A stretch of 64,000 bases of DNA from Blautia sp. SC05B48 (GCF_005848555.1 NZ_CP040518.1:3177501-3241500); one strand, 5' to 3'. Positions 16,928 through 26,444 are shown, counted from the stretch's first letter. The notes: generated by a model not told the origin, from the letters alone. Numbers and translations: made by a program.

Positions 16928-17761
16928 ATGAGAGAAAATATCTGGAAAAATATCAAACTTGGTTTTAAGACAAATAAACTTGCAGTGGTAGGTGCAGCAG
17001 CTATCATCCTGCTGGCACTGATCTCCATTTTTGCCTTTCTGTACCCGGTAGATCCTAATGCCATCAGCGCCACAGAGAGACTGAATGCTCCTTCCATGGC
17101 GCATCTTTTCGGTACGGATGATATGGGACGGGATTATCTGGCTCGCTGTATTTACGGAGGAAGAGCATCCCTTCTGGTGGGCTTCCTTTCCATGGTGCTT
17201 TCTACAGCCCTTGGCGTGGTCATCGGTTCCATCAGCGGTTTTGTGGGAGGAACGGTGGATGCGGTGCTGATGCGTCTGGTGGATGCATTGATGAGCCTTC
17301 CGACATTCCTGATCATGATCGTTATGAATGCCTTCCTGAAACCGGGACTTCAGAACATTGTCCTGATCATCGGCTTTCTGACCTGGATGAACATTGCCAG
17401 GATCGTCCGTGGCGAGACTATTTCCCTGAACGAGAGAGAGTATGTCATCTATGCAAAGATCTCCGGACAGAAGAAATTCTCCACCATTGTACACCATATC
17501 CTGCCTAACATCATGCCTACCATTATCGTGGCTGCAACCATGAACATTGCCAATGCCATCCTGATGGAATCTGCACTGAGCTTTTTCGGCTTGGGTATCC
17601 AACCGCCTACGGCTTCCTGGGGAAGTATGCTGAGCAATGCACAGCGCTATATCCAGCAGGCACCGTATCTGGCTATTTTCCCCGGAATCCTGATCCTGAT
17701 CACTGTCGTCAGCTTCAATTATCTGGGAGAAGTATTAAGAAAAGTATTCGAGCCCAAGTAA
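16928..17761 (+). CDS. Peptide ABC transporter permease (DppC/OppC type)
   Basis: Second membrane subunit, 277 aa. After the first helix the conserved HLFGTDDMGRDYLARCIYGGRASL motif of DppC-type permeases is clear. The coupling loop reads YVIYAKISGQKKFSTIVHHILPNIMPTII, and the C-terminal SFFGLGIQPPTASWGSML is typical. AGGAGG overlaps the stop region of the preceding permease gene, 13 bases before this ATG. Confidence 0.93.
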   Translation: MRENIWKNIKLGFKTNKLAVVGAAAIILLALISIFAFLYPVDPNAISATERLNAPSMAHLFGTDDMGRDYLARCIYGGRASLLVGFLSMVLSTALGVVIGSISGFVGGTVDAVLMRLVDALMSLPTFLIMIVMNAFLKPGLQNIVLIIGFLTWMNIARIVRGETISLNEREYVIYAKISGQKKFSTIVHHILPNIMPTIIVAATMNIANAILMESALSFFGLGIQPPTASWGSMLSNAQRYIQQAPYLAIFPGILILITVVSFNYLGEVLRKVFEPK

Positions 17762-17776
17762 GGAGGACATTTACAT

Positions 17777-18736
17777 ATGGAAAAATTACTGGAAGTAAAA
17801 GATCTGAAGGTGTCTTTCTTTACAGACCTTGGAGAGACACAGGCAGTAAAAGGTGCTGGCTTTGCCATCGGTGAGGGGGATTTTTTCGGGATCGTAGGAG
17901 AGTCCGGAAGCGGAAAAAGTGTGACCACCAAATCCATTCTCCGTCTCGGACCATCCAACTGTAAGATCATGGGCGGTGAGATCCTGTTCCGGGGAGAAGA
18001 TATCCTGAAGAAAAATGAAGCAGAGCTCCGTGAGATCCGCGGTGGTGAGATCGCCATGATCTTTCAGGATTCGCTTTCCGCACTGAATCCGGTTTACACT
18101 GTTGGCAATAAGATGGTAGAGCTGATCCGACGCCATACCAACATGAACAAAAAAGAAGCAAAGGCCCGGGTGCTGGAGCTTCTCACAGCCGTAGGCATCA
18201 CAGACCCGGAAAAGGCTATGAACAGCTATCCCCACGAGCTTTCCGGCGGTATGCGCCAGCGTGTGATGATCGCCATGGCCATGAGCAGTGATCCGAAGGT
18301 CCTGATCGCCGATGAGCCGACCACAGCTCTGGACGTTACGATCCAGGCGCAGATCCTTCATCTTCTTCTGGAGCTTCAAAAAAAGAACAATATGAGCATC
18401 ATCCTGATCACCCACGATCTGGGCGTCGTGGCGCAGACCTGTAAGCGGGTAGCTGTTATGTGTGGTGGCTACGTGGTGGAAGAGGGAACCGTAGAGGAAA
18501 TTTTTCTTCATCCGGGACATCCCTATACACAGGCACTGATCGCAAGCATGCCGCGGGTGGGAGGTACTTTTGAACAGTTTCTGGAGAGAGATCTTTCGGA
18601 TGGAAACGGTGATCTGTGTCCCTTCCTCAATCGCTGTAAATATGCGGACAAAACGTGTGAAGCCTGTCTTCCGAAATATTATGAGGCTTCAGAGGGACAC
18701 AGGATATTCTGTCACAGAAGGGAGGAGAAGAGATGA
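17777..18736 (+). CDS. Peptide ABC transporter ATP-binding protein (DppD/OppD type)
   Basis: Cytoplasmic ATPase of the importer. Walker [10 protein letters not shown], signature LSGGMRQRV and Walker [13 protein letters not shown] are intact. The C-terminal cysteine-rich block [17 protein letters not shown] is the oligopeptide-transporter extension that may carry an iron-sulfur cluster. 319 aa. Preceded by AAGGAGG; the stop overlaps the next ATG by 4 bases. Confidence 0.94.
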   Translation: MEKLLEVKDLKVSFFTDLGETQAVKGAGFAIGEGDFFGIVGESGSGKSVTTKSILRLGPSNCKIMGGEILFRGEDILKKNEAELREIRGGEIAMIFQDSLSALNPVYTVGNKMVELIRRHTNMNKKEAKARVLELLTAVGITDPEKAMNSYPHELSGGMRQRVMIAMAMSSDPKVLIADEPTTALDVTIQAQILHLLLELQKKNNMSIILITHDLGVVAQTCKRVAVMCGGYVVEEGTVEEIFLHPGHPYTQALIASMPRVGGTFEQFLERDLSDGNGDLCPFLNRCKYADKTCEACLPKYYEASEGHRIFCHRREEKR

Positions 18737-19710
18737 GCAAGCCCTTAATTGAAGTAAAAGATCTGAAAGTATATTTTAAACAGAAATCTCCGAAGCTTCT
18801 GTCCTTTAAGCCGGGCATACTGAAGGCTGTGGATCAGGTAAGCTTTTCTATTGAAAAGGGAAAAACCTTCGGTCTGGTAGGAGAATCCGGAAGCGGAAAA
18901 TCTACCATCGGAAAGGCAATTCTACGTTATCATAAACCCACAGGCGGTGAGATTTTTTATGAAGGAACAGAGATCGGAGCCATGGGGGAAAAAGAACTGC
19001 TTCCATACCGCAAAAAAATGCAGTCCGTTTTTCAGGATCCCTATTCCTCTCTGGACCCAAGCCATACAGTGCAGGATATCATCTGCGAGCCTATGGCGAT
19101 CCATAAAATGTACACGCAGAAAGAACGCAAAGAGCGTGCAAAAGAACTGATCCGCGTGGTTGGCCTCAAAGAGCAGGATCTTCTGAAGTATCCTCATGAG
19201 TTCTCCGGCGGACAGCGTCAGAGGATTTCCATTGCAAGAGCACTTTCCGTACAGCCGGAATTTGTAGTCTGCGATGAGCCCATTTCTGCGCTGGATGTTT
19301 CCCTGCAGGCCCAGATCGTTCAGATGCTTCAGGATCTTCAGGAAAAGTACGGGCTGACCTATCTGTTCATCAGCCATCAGCTGCAGGTGGTCCAGAAGAT
19401 CTGTGATGAGATCGGGGTGCTTTATCTTGGAAATCTCATGGAGATCGCAGATGCAGATAAGCTCTATTCCAATCCGCTGCATCCTTATACAAAAATGCTG
19501 ATCTCCTCGATTCCGGTTCCGGACCCAAGAGTCAAAACTCTGGATCAGATCGTTACGGATACCGGAGTACAGTCCAGATCTATCGGGGGCTGCCGCTTCC
19601 ATAACCGCTGTCCGTGGTGTGAGGAACGCTGCAGACAGGAAACCCCGGCACTTCGTCAGGTGGAGCCGGGACATATGGTAGCATGTCATAAATATCAGGA
19701 AAAGAAATAA
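18733..19710 (+). CDS. Peptide ABC transporter ATP-binding protein (DppF/OppF type)
   Basis: Second ATPase of the importer, pairing with the DppD-like subunit. Walker [10 protein letters not shown], signature FSGGQRQRI, Walker B FVVCDEPISALD and the switch histidine in FISHQLQVV are present, and the C-terminal cysteine block CRFHNRCPWCEERC matches the family. 325 aa. Starts within ATGA of the preceding gene. Confidence 0.94.
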   Translation: MSKPLIEVKDLKVYFKQKSPKLLSFKPGILKAVDQVSFSIEKGKTFGLVGESGSGKSTIGKAILRYHKPTGGEIFYEGTEIGAMGEKELLPYRKKMQSVFQDPYSSLDPSHTVQDIICEPMAIHKMYTQKERKERAKELIRVVGLKEQDLLKYPHEFSGGQRQRISIARALSVQPEFVVCDEPISALDVSLQAQIVQMLQDLQEKYGLTYLFISHQLQVVQKICDEIGVLYLGNLMEIADADKLYSNPLHPYTKMLISSIPVPDPRVKTLDQIVTDTGVQSRSIGGCRFHNRCPWCEERCRQETPALRQVEPGHMVACHKYQEKK

Positions 19711-19739
19711 TCATAAAATACGGGAAGGTAAATAAAAAA

Positions 19740-21008
19740 GTGGACATAAATATATATAAAAACTATCTGGCGATCCTCCGTGAGGAGATGATCCCGGCTA
19801 TGGGATGTACAGAACCTATTGCCCTGGCCTATGGTGCGGCAAGAGCAAGAGAGATCCTTGGAAAAGAGCCGGAGCGTATCGTAGCAAAATGTTCCGGAAA
19901 TATCATCAAAAATGTGCGTTGTGTGATCATCCCCAATTCCGGGGGATTAAAGGGAATTCCTGCAGGTGTGATCCTTGGGGCGGTAGCAGGAGATGCTTCT
20001 CTGGATATGGAGGTTCTTTCCAAAGTCGATGAAAAGGGTAGGGCACGCTGCCGGGAACTTCTGGAGGCAGATATCTGTAAGGTAGAGCTTCTGGATACGC
20101 CGGTGGTCCTTCACATTATCATCGAAATGTATGCCGGTGAAGATACCGTCAGCCTGGAGATCAAATACGACCATATCAACGTGACCAGGATCAGCAAAAA
20201 CGGGGAAATCCTCCTTGATGCAGACAAAGCTGTGGAAGAAAAGGAAGAGACGGACCGAGGCCTGTTAAATCTGGAGGATATTCGGGAATTTGCGGATACC
20301 GTAGAGCTTTCCGATGTAAAGGAACTTCTGGATGCGCAGATCAGAAGCAATATGGCCATTGCTCATGAGGGAATGACCGGAAAATACGGCCTGGGTATCG
20401 GGCGCGTGATCCGTGAAAACTATTCTCATGATATGCTCACCAGAATGAGAAGTCTTACTGCAGCAGCTTCCGAGGCACGTATGGGTGGCTGTGATATGCC
20501 GGTTGTCATTAATTCCGGAAGCGGAAATCAGGGAATTGCATGCTCTGTTCCGCTGATCGTCTATGCAAGAGAGATGGAGCTGCCGGATTACAGCCTCTAC
20601 AGGGCCCTGGTGTTTTCCAATCTCCTCACAGTCTATCAGAAGCAATATATAGGGAAGCTGTCTGCCTTCTGCGGGGCGGTATCGGCCTCCTGTGCAGCCG
20701 GAGCCGCCATTACCTATATGGTAGGCGGAGATATTTCCCTGATCAAAAAAACGATCGAGAATACCCTTGCCAATATTCCGGGAATCATCTGTGATGGGGC
20801 CAAGATCTCCTGTGCTGCCAAGATCGCAGCCTGTCTTGACGCAGCCTTCCTGGCGCATCATCTTGCCATGAACGGGCAGTCTTATGCGCCTTATACAGGA
20901 ATTCTCCAGGAAGAAACCGCAGAGACCATCAGCTGTGTGGGACAGATCGGAAAAGACGGTATGAAGGAAACAGACAGAGAGATCCTCAAGATCATGTTGG
21001 AGCATTGA
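19740..21008 (+). CDS. L-cysteine desulfidase / serine dehydratase-like protein (UPF0597, CyuA/YhaM)
   Basis: Member of the UPF0597 family, which includes archaeal L-cysteine desulfidase and enterobacterial CyuA: oxygen-sensitive [4Fe-4S] enzymes that break cysteine into pyruvate, ammonia and sulfide. MIPAMGCTEPIALAYGAA carries the N-terminal cluster cysteine (about residue 23). Further conserved cysteines are in AACSVPL-type and GIICDGAKISCAAKIAACLDAA regions. NSGSGNQGI matches the family. 422 aa is full length. It starts at GTG 30 bases after the peptide transporter operon, which may hint at degradation of imported cysteine-containing peptides (inference). Confidence 0.85.
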   Translation: MDINIYKNYLAILREEMIPAMGCTEPIALAYGAARAREILGKEPERIVAKCSGNIIKNVRCVIIPNSGGLKGIPAGVILGAVAGDASLDMEVLSKVDEKGRARCRELLEADICKVELLDTPVVLHIIIEMYAGEDTVSLEIKYDHINVTRISKNGEILLDADKAVEEKEETDRGLLNLEDIREFADTVELSDVKELLDAQIRSNMAIAHEGMTGKYGLGIGRVIRENYSHDMLTRMRSLTAAASEARMGGCDMPVVINSGSGNQGIACSVPLIVYAREMELPDYSLYRALVFSNLLTVYQKQYIGKLSAFCGAVSASCAAGAAITYMVGGDISLIKKTIENTLANIPGIICDGAKISCAAKIAACLDAAFLAHHLAMNGQSYAPYTGILQEETAETISCVGQIGKDGMKETDREILKIMLEH

Positions 21009-21052
21009 TCCGCATCGGAGATGGCACAGATTAAACAGAAAAGGTTGGATTT

Positions 21053-21844
21053 ATGGACAATGAATTAAGAATTGCAATACTGATCGATGCAGATAATGTA
21101 TCAGACAAATACATCAAGATCATCGTGGATGAAGTGGCAAACATCGGCATAGCCACCTACAAACGGATCTATGGAGACTGGACCAGTGCACGGCTTTCCT
21201 CCTGGAAAAAGGTTCTTCTGGAGGATTCCATCATTCCTATCCAGCAATACAGCTATACCACCGGAAAAAACGCCACCGATTCGGCGATGATCATTGATGC
21301 CATGGATATTCTGTATTCCGGAAATGTGGATGGATATTGCATTGTTTCTTCGGACAGTGATTTCACCCGTCTGGCAGCAAGGCTCCGGGAATCCGGAATG
21401 CTGGTCCTGGGTATGGGTGAGGAGAAGACGCCGAAGCCGTTTATTTCCGCATGCAACCAGTTTAAATATCTGGATCTTCTCTACCGCAACCAGCAGGAGG
21501 AAGAGAAGAAGGAAGATATGGCTACTGCAGCAGAAGCTAAAAAATCCGGAAACAGCAGCAAACAGAGCAGCTCCGGCTCCAGGAAGAACAAAGACCTCAA
21601 GCGGGTACGCAAGGCCATTAATGCTATCATCGAGAAATTTTCTGACGAAGAGGGATGGCTTTCCTCCGGACAGCTGGGTGACCAGCTTGGGAAACGACTT
21701 CCGGATTTTGATGTGCGTAATTACGGATATTCCAAGCTGACCCCCTTTATCAAATCTCTGGGAAATTATGAAACAGGCAGGATCCCCACGGGAAGCGGAG
21801 GGAGAAAGCAGATCTATTTCCGCATGAAGGAGGATAAACAATGA
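21053..21844 (+). CDS. NYN-domain endoribonuclease with C-terminal LOTUS/OST-HTH domain
   Basis: Predicted RNA-processing protein. Residues 1-145 form a NYN (PIN-like) nuclease domain with the acidic residues in AILIDADNVS, TDSAMIIDAMD and IVSSDSDFTRLAARLRESG. A charged, glycine/serine-rich linker (about 150-185) leads to a LOTUS/OST-HTH RNA-binding domain (about 185-260; GQLGDQLGKRLPDFDVRNYGYSKLTPFI). 263 aa. Its stop overlaps the dus start (ATGA), placing it with a tRNA-modification gene. Nuclease activity and target RNA are inferred from the fold. Confidence 0.85.
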   Translation: MDNELRIAILIDADNVSDKYIKIIVDEVANIGIATYKRIYGDWTSARLSSWKKVLLEDSIIPIQQYSYTTGKNATDSAMIIDAMDILYSGNVDGYCIVSSDSDFTRLAARLRESGMLVLGMGEEKTPKPFISACNQFKYLDLLYRNQQEEEKKEDMATAAEAKKSGNSSKQSSSGSRKNKDLKRVRKAINAIIEKFSDEEGWLSSGQLGDQLGKRLPDFDVRNYGYSKLTPFIKSLGNYETGRIPTGSGGRKQIYFRMKEDKQ

Positions 21845-22803
21845 AGAATTATCTGGCACCTATGGAGGGCGTAACCAACTGGGTCTATCGGAATGCATAT
21901 CATGACTATTTTTATCCCATGGATAAATACTTTACTCCCTTCATCACTGCCAAGCCCAATAAACGTCTCAGCAGCAAGGAGATCAAAGAGGTATCACCGG
22001 AAACCAACGGAGATCTTCCGGTGATTCCCCAGATCCTGACCAACAATGCGGAGGATTTTGTGAAAACAGCGCATATCTTCCGGGATGAATACGGACACAG
22101 GGAAGTAAATCTCAATCTGGGATGCCCCTCGGGAACTGTCACAGCCAAGGGAAAGGGTGCCGGTTTCCTGGGCGAGCCGGATAAGCTGGAACGTTTTCTG
22201 GATGAGATCTTCGAAAAGACCGGTATGGAGATCTCCATAAAAACGAGAGTGGGAACGGATTATGAGGAAGACTGGGAACGGCTTCTTGAGATCTACGGCA
22301 GATATCCGCTGAAGGAGCTGATCATCCATCCACGCCTTCTGAAGGATCATTATAAGGGGATTCCCAGATATGGACTGTATGAGGAGGCAAGGGAAAAGCT
22401 GAAGGTTCCTTTGGGATATAACGGGGATATTTTTTCAGTGGAGGCTTATCAGGAAATCCGGGAGAAATTTCCGGATGCAGACAGCGTCATGTACGGAAGA
22501 GGCCTGATCGCAAGGCCCTATCTTCTGGATGCCATTATGCAAAAAGAAGACGGAGAGGATCACCGGGAAGAATACCGGAAAAAGCTGCGTCAGTTTCATG
22601 ACCGTCTTTACCGGGATTATCAGGAACATCTTTCAGGAGAACGAAATGTACTTTTTCGCATGAAGGAATTGTGGAGTTATATGGCACCGGGCTTTACCAA
22701 TTATGCCAGATATCTGAAAAAGATCAAAAAATCCCAGCATTTTGGTGACTATGAGGCAGCAGTTATGAGCCTTTTTGGAGAACAGGAGATCTTAAAGGTA
22801 TGA
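21841..22803 (+). CDS. dus: tRNA-dihydrouridine synthase
   Basis: FMN-dependent enzyme that reduces uridine to dihydrouridine in tRNA. The N-terminal APMEGVTNWVYR, the catalytic Cys95 in NLGCPSGTVTAKGKGAGFL, IKTRVGTDY and GYNGDIFS mark the TIM-barrel family. 320 aa fits. The exact tRNA position is not predictable. It overlaps the NYN gene and the DUF2284 gene by 4 bases each, so the three are one translational unit. Confidence 0.92.
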   Translation: MKNYLAPMEGVTNWVYRNAYHDYFYPMDKYFTPFITAKPNKRLSSKEIKEVSPETNGDLPVIPQILTNNAEDFVKTAHIFRDEYGHREVNLNLGCPSGTVTAKGKGAGFLGEPDKLERFLDEIFEKTGMEISIKTRVGTDYEEDWERLLEIYGRYPLKELIIHPRLLKDHYKGIPRYGLYEEAREKLKVPLGYNGDIFSVEAYQEIREKFPDADSVMYGRGLIARPYLLDAIMQKEDGEDHREEYRKKLRQFHDRLYRDYQEHLSGERNVLFRMKELWSYMAPGFTNYARYLKKIKKSQHFGDYEAAVMSLFGEQEILKV

Positions 22804-23345
22804 ACAGTATAAAAGAAAAATTTGATGAATTTATTTCCCAGTATCCCATTTTTGAGTATCGTGTGCTGGATACAGGGGATATTAAAGTACAGTCACGTGT
22901 GCGTACGATCTGTAAACAGGAATGTGAACGTTATGGGAGCACATGGGCCTGTCCTCCGGCAGTGGGAGAGCTGTCAGAATGCGAAAAGAAGATCCGGAGC
23001 TATCCGAGAGCAGTTTTCTTTTCCAGCGTTGCGGAGGTATCGGATATCATGAACATGAAGGAGATGCTTTCCACAAGAATGGAACACGAAGCGCTTACAG
23101 AGAAGGTACGTGATTTTCTGGAGGGAGAGGGCTATGAGACCTTTACGCTTTCCACGGAATCCTGTGACTTCTGTGAACGCTGTGCCTATCTGGACGGAAA
23201 ACCATGCCGTTTTCCGGAGCATATGCATCCATGTCTGGAAAGCTATGGCGTGGTAGTCAGTGAGATCGTAGAAAAGGAAGCTATGGAATACAATCTGGGT
23301 GGAAATACCATTCTCTGGTTTTCTATGGTGCTGATCCGCAGATAA
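22800..23345 (+). CDS. DUF2284 cysteine-rich metal-binding protein
   Basis: Protein of unknown function, 181 aa, belonging to DUF2284 (predicted metal-binding). Two cysteine sets are visible: CKQECERYGSTWACPP near residues 38-53, and CDFCERCAYLDGKPC with a following PEHMHPC near 120-145, compatible with iron-sulfur or other metal sites. No membrane segment. Overlaps dus by 4 bases and is followed by a strong terminator that closes the NYN-dus-DUF2284 unit. Confidence 0.85.
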   Translation: MNSIKEKFDEFISQYPIFEYRVLDTGDIKVQSRVRTICKQECERYGSTWACPPAVGELSECEKKIRSYPRAVFFSSVAEVSDIMNMKEMLSTRMEHEALTEKVRDFLEGEGYETFTLSTESCDFCERCAYLDGKPCRFPEHMHPCLESYGVVVSEIVEKEAMEYNLGGNTILWFSMVLIRR

Positions 23346-23383
23346 AAGACAAAAAGCAGATACAGCGAAAGATACATAAGAAG

Positions 23384-23428
23384 AAATCCTCCGGCATAGA
23401 TTAATGATAAAAGCCGGAGGATTTTTTT
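23384..23428 (+). terminator. Terminator whose 3' arm is the ribosome site of yqfC
   Basis: AAATCCTCCGGC (23384-23395) pairs with GCCGGAGGATTT (23413-23424), followed by T to 23428. GGAGG in the 3' arm (23416-23420) lies 9 bases before the yqfC ATG at 23430 and is its only Shine-Dalgarno sequence, as in the yebC/protease arrangement at 4833-4871. Confidence 0.88.
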
Positions 23429-23429
23429 A

Positions 23430-23693
23430 ATGAGAAAAATGTCAGCTTTTCTGGAGCTTCCCGGGGAACCGGCATTTCGGGAGGTGCAGGTGATACTTAC
23501 GGGAAAACGCCGGGCAGTGATCGAAAATTACCGGAATATCCAGAGCTATACAAGGGAGGAGATCCTGATACTGACACCTTCCGGCAGACTTGTGATCCGT
23601 GGGAAAAACCTTGTGATCCCCTGCTACACAACCCTTGAACTATGTATCCGCGGGCAGATCGAAAGCATTACGCTGGAGGAGGGAAATAAGTAA
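23430..23693 (+). CDS. yqfC: Sporulation protein YqfC (YabP family)
   Basis: Small protein of the YabP/YqfC family, made in the mother cell during sporulation. 87 aa with the family pattern LELPGEPAF, TPSGRLVIRGKNLVI and ESITL. Its stop overlaps the yqfD start by one base, the conserved order yqfC-yqfD-phoH-ybeY of spore formers. The start depends on a ribosome site buried in a terminator hairpin. Molecular role unknown. Confidence 0.88.
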   Translation: MRKMSAFLELPGEPAFREVQVILTGKRRAVIENYRNIQSYTREEILILTPSGRLVIRGKNLVIPCYTTLELCIRGQIESITLEEGNK

Positions 23694-24898
23694 TGATCCC
23701 AGGTTTTGTGCGGGTTTCTGTTAAGGGGCAGCAGTGCCAGCGGTTTGTGAATCTGTGCAGAGGCAGGGAAATGGATCTGAAAAGGATCATCCGTACCGGT
23801 GAGACGGAGCTTCAGCTGACTATGAAGGTAGCGGATTTTCTGCAGATCTCGCCACTGCGGAGAAAAACAGGGGTACATATCCACATCCTGAAAAAAAGAG
23901 GGCCTTTGTTTTTTCTGCTTTTCTGTAAAAGAAGAAAAATGATCCCTGCAGGGTTTCTGGCAGTTTTCTGCCTCCTTTTTTTTCTGTCAGGCAGAGTGTG
24001 GAACGTTGAGATCCGGGGAAATATTTTAAATCCCACTCCCCAGCTGATGAGCTTTCTGAAAGAGCAGGGGGTCTGTTTCGGAGTATCCAGAAAGAAGATC
24101 AGCTGCAGTGCACTTGCAGCTTCCCTGCGAAGAGAATTTCCGGAGATCACCTGGGTGTCTGCCGGATTTTCGGGAACGGGCCTGCGTTTTGAGATCCGGG
24201 AGGGAACTGCCGGAGAAAAAGCAGAGCCGGAAGATAAATCCTGCAGTCTGTTTTCGACTCTGGACGGAGTGATCGATTCCATGGTCACACGGCAGGGAAC
24301 TCCTCTTGTCAGAGCCGGGGATGAAATAAAAAAAGGCCAGGAACTGGTTTCCGGGATCGTGGATATCACAGATGACAGCCAGGAGGTCATCCGCTATGAG
24401 TATGTTCAGGCAGATGCGGATATTTACGTCTGTCATTCCATTGCCTATTACGATACCTTTCCGTTGGACATAGAGAAAAAGGTATGGCCCGGTAAAAATA
24501 AAACAACGATTTTTTTTCAGCTTGGAAGCAGTTTCCTGGACCTTTCTTCTCCTCTGCAGCAAAATGAAGATCGTCTTATCTGCCGGGAATCTCTTTTCAG
24601 TACCGGGATCTTTCAGGTTCCTTTTTCCCTGGGGATCATCACTACCAACAGGTTTGAGCTCCGAAAAGAAAGACTGACAGAGGATGCCGCCAAAAAACAG
24701 GCCATACAGAGGCTTTATGATTATGAAGAAAAATTAATAGAAAAAGGGGTTCAAATATCTGAAAATAATGTTAAAATAGAAATAAATCACCAGGACTGCG
24801 TCAGCAGAGGCACTCTTACCGTCATTGAAAGGACCGGAAGAGAAGCCCCCACAGAAAAAAAGACGCAGCCAAAAGAAAGGACACCAGAGGATGGCTAG
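23693..24898 (+). CDS. yqfD: Sporulation protein YqfD
   Basis: Membrane protein of the YqfD family, 401 aa. The N-terminal YabP-like half (residues 1-75) is followed by a membrane helix around residues 83-103 and an extracytoplasmic region with the conserved GxxxG-like block VRAGDEIKKGQELVSGIVDI. The C-terminus is basic and lies over the phoH start. It belongs to the sporulation set with yqfC and supports an endospore-forming host. Function in spore coat or engulfment is not established. Confidence 0.88.
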   Translation: MIPGFVRVSVKGQQCQRFVNLCRGREMDLKRIIRTGETELQLTMKVADFLQISPLRRKTGVHIHILKKRGPLFFLLFCKRRKMIPAGFLAVFCLLFFLSGRVWNVEIRGNILNPTPQLMSFLKEQGVCFGVSRKKISCSALAASLRREFPEITWVSAGFSGTGLRFEIREGTAGEKAEPEDKSCSLFSTLDGVIDSMVTRQGTPLVRAGDEIKKGQELVSGIVDITDDSQEVIRYEYVQADADIYVCHSIAYYDTFPLDIEKKVWPGKNKTTIFFQLGSSFLDLSSPLQQNEDRLICRESLFSTGIFQVPFSLGIITTNRFELRKERLTEDAAKKQAIQRLYDYEEKLIEKGVQISENNVKIEINHQDCVSRGTLTVIERTGREAPTEKKTQPKERTPEDG

Positions 24899-25916
24899 CA
24901 GCATTATCGAATTATATGTGGATGTGCCGGCAGACCGCCAGGCGAATATTTTCGGACAGTTTGACGAGCATCTGAAGCTGATCGAACGTACTCTGAACGT
25001 AACCATGATCTTCCGTGACGGTTCTCTTAAGATCCTGGGAAGCCAGGAGGGAGCCACACAGGCCAGGGCAATCGTGGAGGAACTGAACACACTTGCGGGC
25101 AGAGGCAATACCATCACACAGCAGAATGTGAATTACGCACTTTCCCTTGCTATGGAGAAGATTGGATCCGTGATGGAGGAGATCGACAAGGATTTTATCT
25201 GTAATACCATACAGGGCAGGCCGATCAAACCCAAGACCCTCGGACAGAAGGACTATGTGGAACAGATCCGTAAGAAGATGATCGTATTCGGTGTGGGACC
25301 TGCCGGAACCGGCAAAACCTATCTTGCCATGGCCATGGCAGTAACTGCTTTTCGCAATGAGGAGGTTTCCAGGATCATTCTTACCAGACCGGCAATTGAG
25401 GCAGGAGAGAAGCTGGGATTCCTTCCCGGCGATCTCCAGAGCAAGGTCGATCCCTATCTGCGTCCTCTTTATGACGCACTGTATCAGATCATGGGGGCAG
25501 ACAGCTTTGCCAAAAACATGGAGAAGGGGCTCATCGAGGTTGCCCCTCTTGCCTATATGAGAGGGCGTACACTGGATAATGCCTTTATCATCCTGGATGA
25601 GGCGCAGAATACCACACCTGCCCAGATGAAGATGTTCCTGACCAGGATCGGCTTCGGTTCCAAGGTGATCATCACAGGCGATGCATCCCAGAAGGACCTT
25701 CCCAGGGACGCCACGTCCGGTCTGGATGTGGCGATGAAGGTGCTGAAGAAGATCGATGACATCGGATTCTGTCAGCTGACCAGCAAGGATGTTGTACGTC
25801 ATCCACTTGTACAGCAGATCGTGCAGGCCTATGACGATTATGAAAAAAAACAGAAGCCTGCCAAATCCAGGAAGGATGACAGGTATGCTGTGAAAAATAA
25901 GGAGTACAGAAGATGA
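24891..25916 (+). CDS. phoH: PhoH family ATPase
   Basis: Cytoplasmic PhoH-type NTPase, thought to act in RNA metabolism with YbeY. An N-terminal KH-like region (residues 1-95) precedes the ATPase core with Walker A GPAGTGKTYLA and Walker B FIILDEAQNTTPAQMKMFLTRIG. I placed the start at ATG 24891 (MASSIIELYVDVP) with GAAAGGA about 10 bases upstream; a further in-frame ATG at 24825 lies inside yqfD and has no support. 341 aa. The gene overlaps yqfD by 8 bases and ybeY by 4. Confidence 0.93.
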   Translation: MASSIIELYVDVPADRQANIFGQFDEHLKLIERTLNVTMIFRDGSLKILGSQEGATQARAIVEELNTLAGRGNTITQQNVNYALSLAMEKIGSVMEEIDKDFICNTIQGRPIKPKTLGQKDYVEQIRKKMIVFGVGPAGTGKTYLAMAMAVTAFRNEEVSRIILTRPAIEAGEKLGFLPGDLQSKVDPYLRPLYDALYQIMGADSFAKNMEKGLIEVAPLAYMRGRTLDNAFIILDEAQNTTPAQMKMFLTRIGFGSKVIITGDASQKDLPRDATSGLDVAMKVLKKIDDIGFCQLTSKDVVRHPLVQQIVQAYDDYEKKQKPAKSRKDDRYAVKNKEYRR

Positions 25917-26407
25917 CCATAAATATCGAATATGAGACAGATCAGGAGTTAGGCATTGACTATGCTGCCCTTGCATCCCAGGTTGCGGACAAGGTTCTTG
26001 AAATGGAGAAATGCCCCTATGACGGACAGGTCAATCTTGTCCTGACAGATAACGAGGAGATTAAGAGGGTAAATACGGAATTCCGGAATATCCAGGCTCC
26101 TACAGATGTGCTGTCATTTCCTATGATCCCCTTTGAGACACCGGCGGATTATTCCGTTGTGGAAGAGGATGAGTCCTACTTTGATCTGGACAGTGATGAA
26201 CTCCTTCTTGGAGATATCATGATCTCCGTGCCTAAGGTTTTTGCCCAGGCAGAGGAATACGGACATAGTGTGACGAGGGAATTCTGTTTCCTGGTGGCAC
26301 ATAGTATGCTGCATCTTCTGGGCTATGATCATATGACAGAGGATGAGGCAAAGGTCATGGAAGCCAAGCAGGCAGCAGCACTGAAGGAACTGGGGATCAA
26401 CCGCTAA
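25913..26407 (+). CDS. ybeY: rRNA maturation endoribonuclease YbeY
   Basis: Zinc-dependent endoribonuclease used in 16S rRNA 3' processing and ribosome quality control. The zinc motif HSMLHLLGYDH lies near residue 125, preceded by the conserved PTDVLSFPM. 164 aa is typical. Starts in ATGA overlap with phoH, the widely conserved pair. Confidence 0.95.
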   Translation: MTINIEYETDQELGIDYAALASQVADKVLEMEKCPYDGQVNLVLTDNEEIKRVNTEFRNIQAPTDVLSFPMIPFETPADYSVVEEDESYFDLDSDELLLGDIMISVPKVFAQAEEYGHSVTREFCFLVAHSMLHLLGYDHMTEDEAKVMEAKQAAALKELGINR

Positions 26408-26444
26408 TACAGCGAATGATCACGTGCTGTCCCACAGAAAAGCT

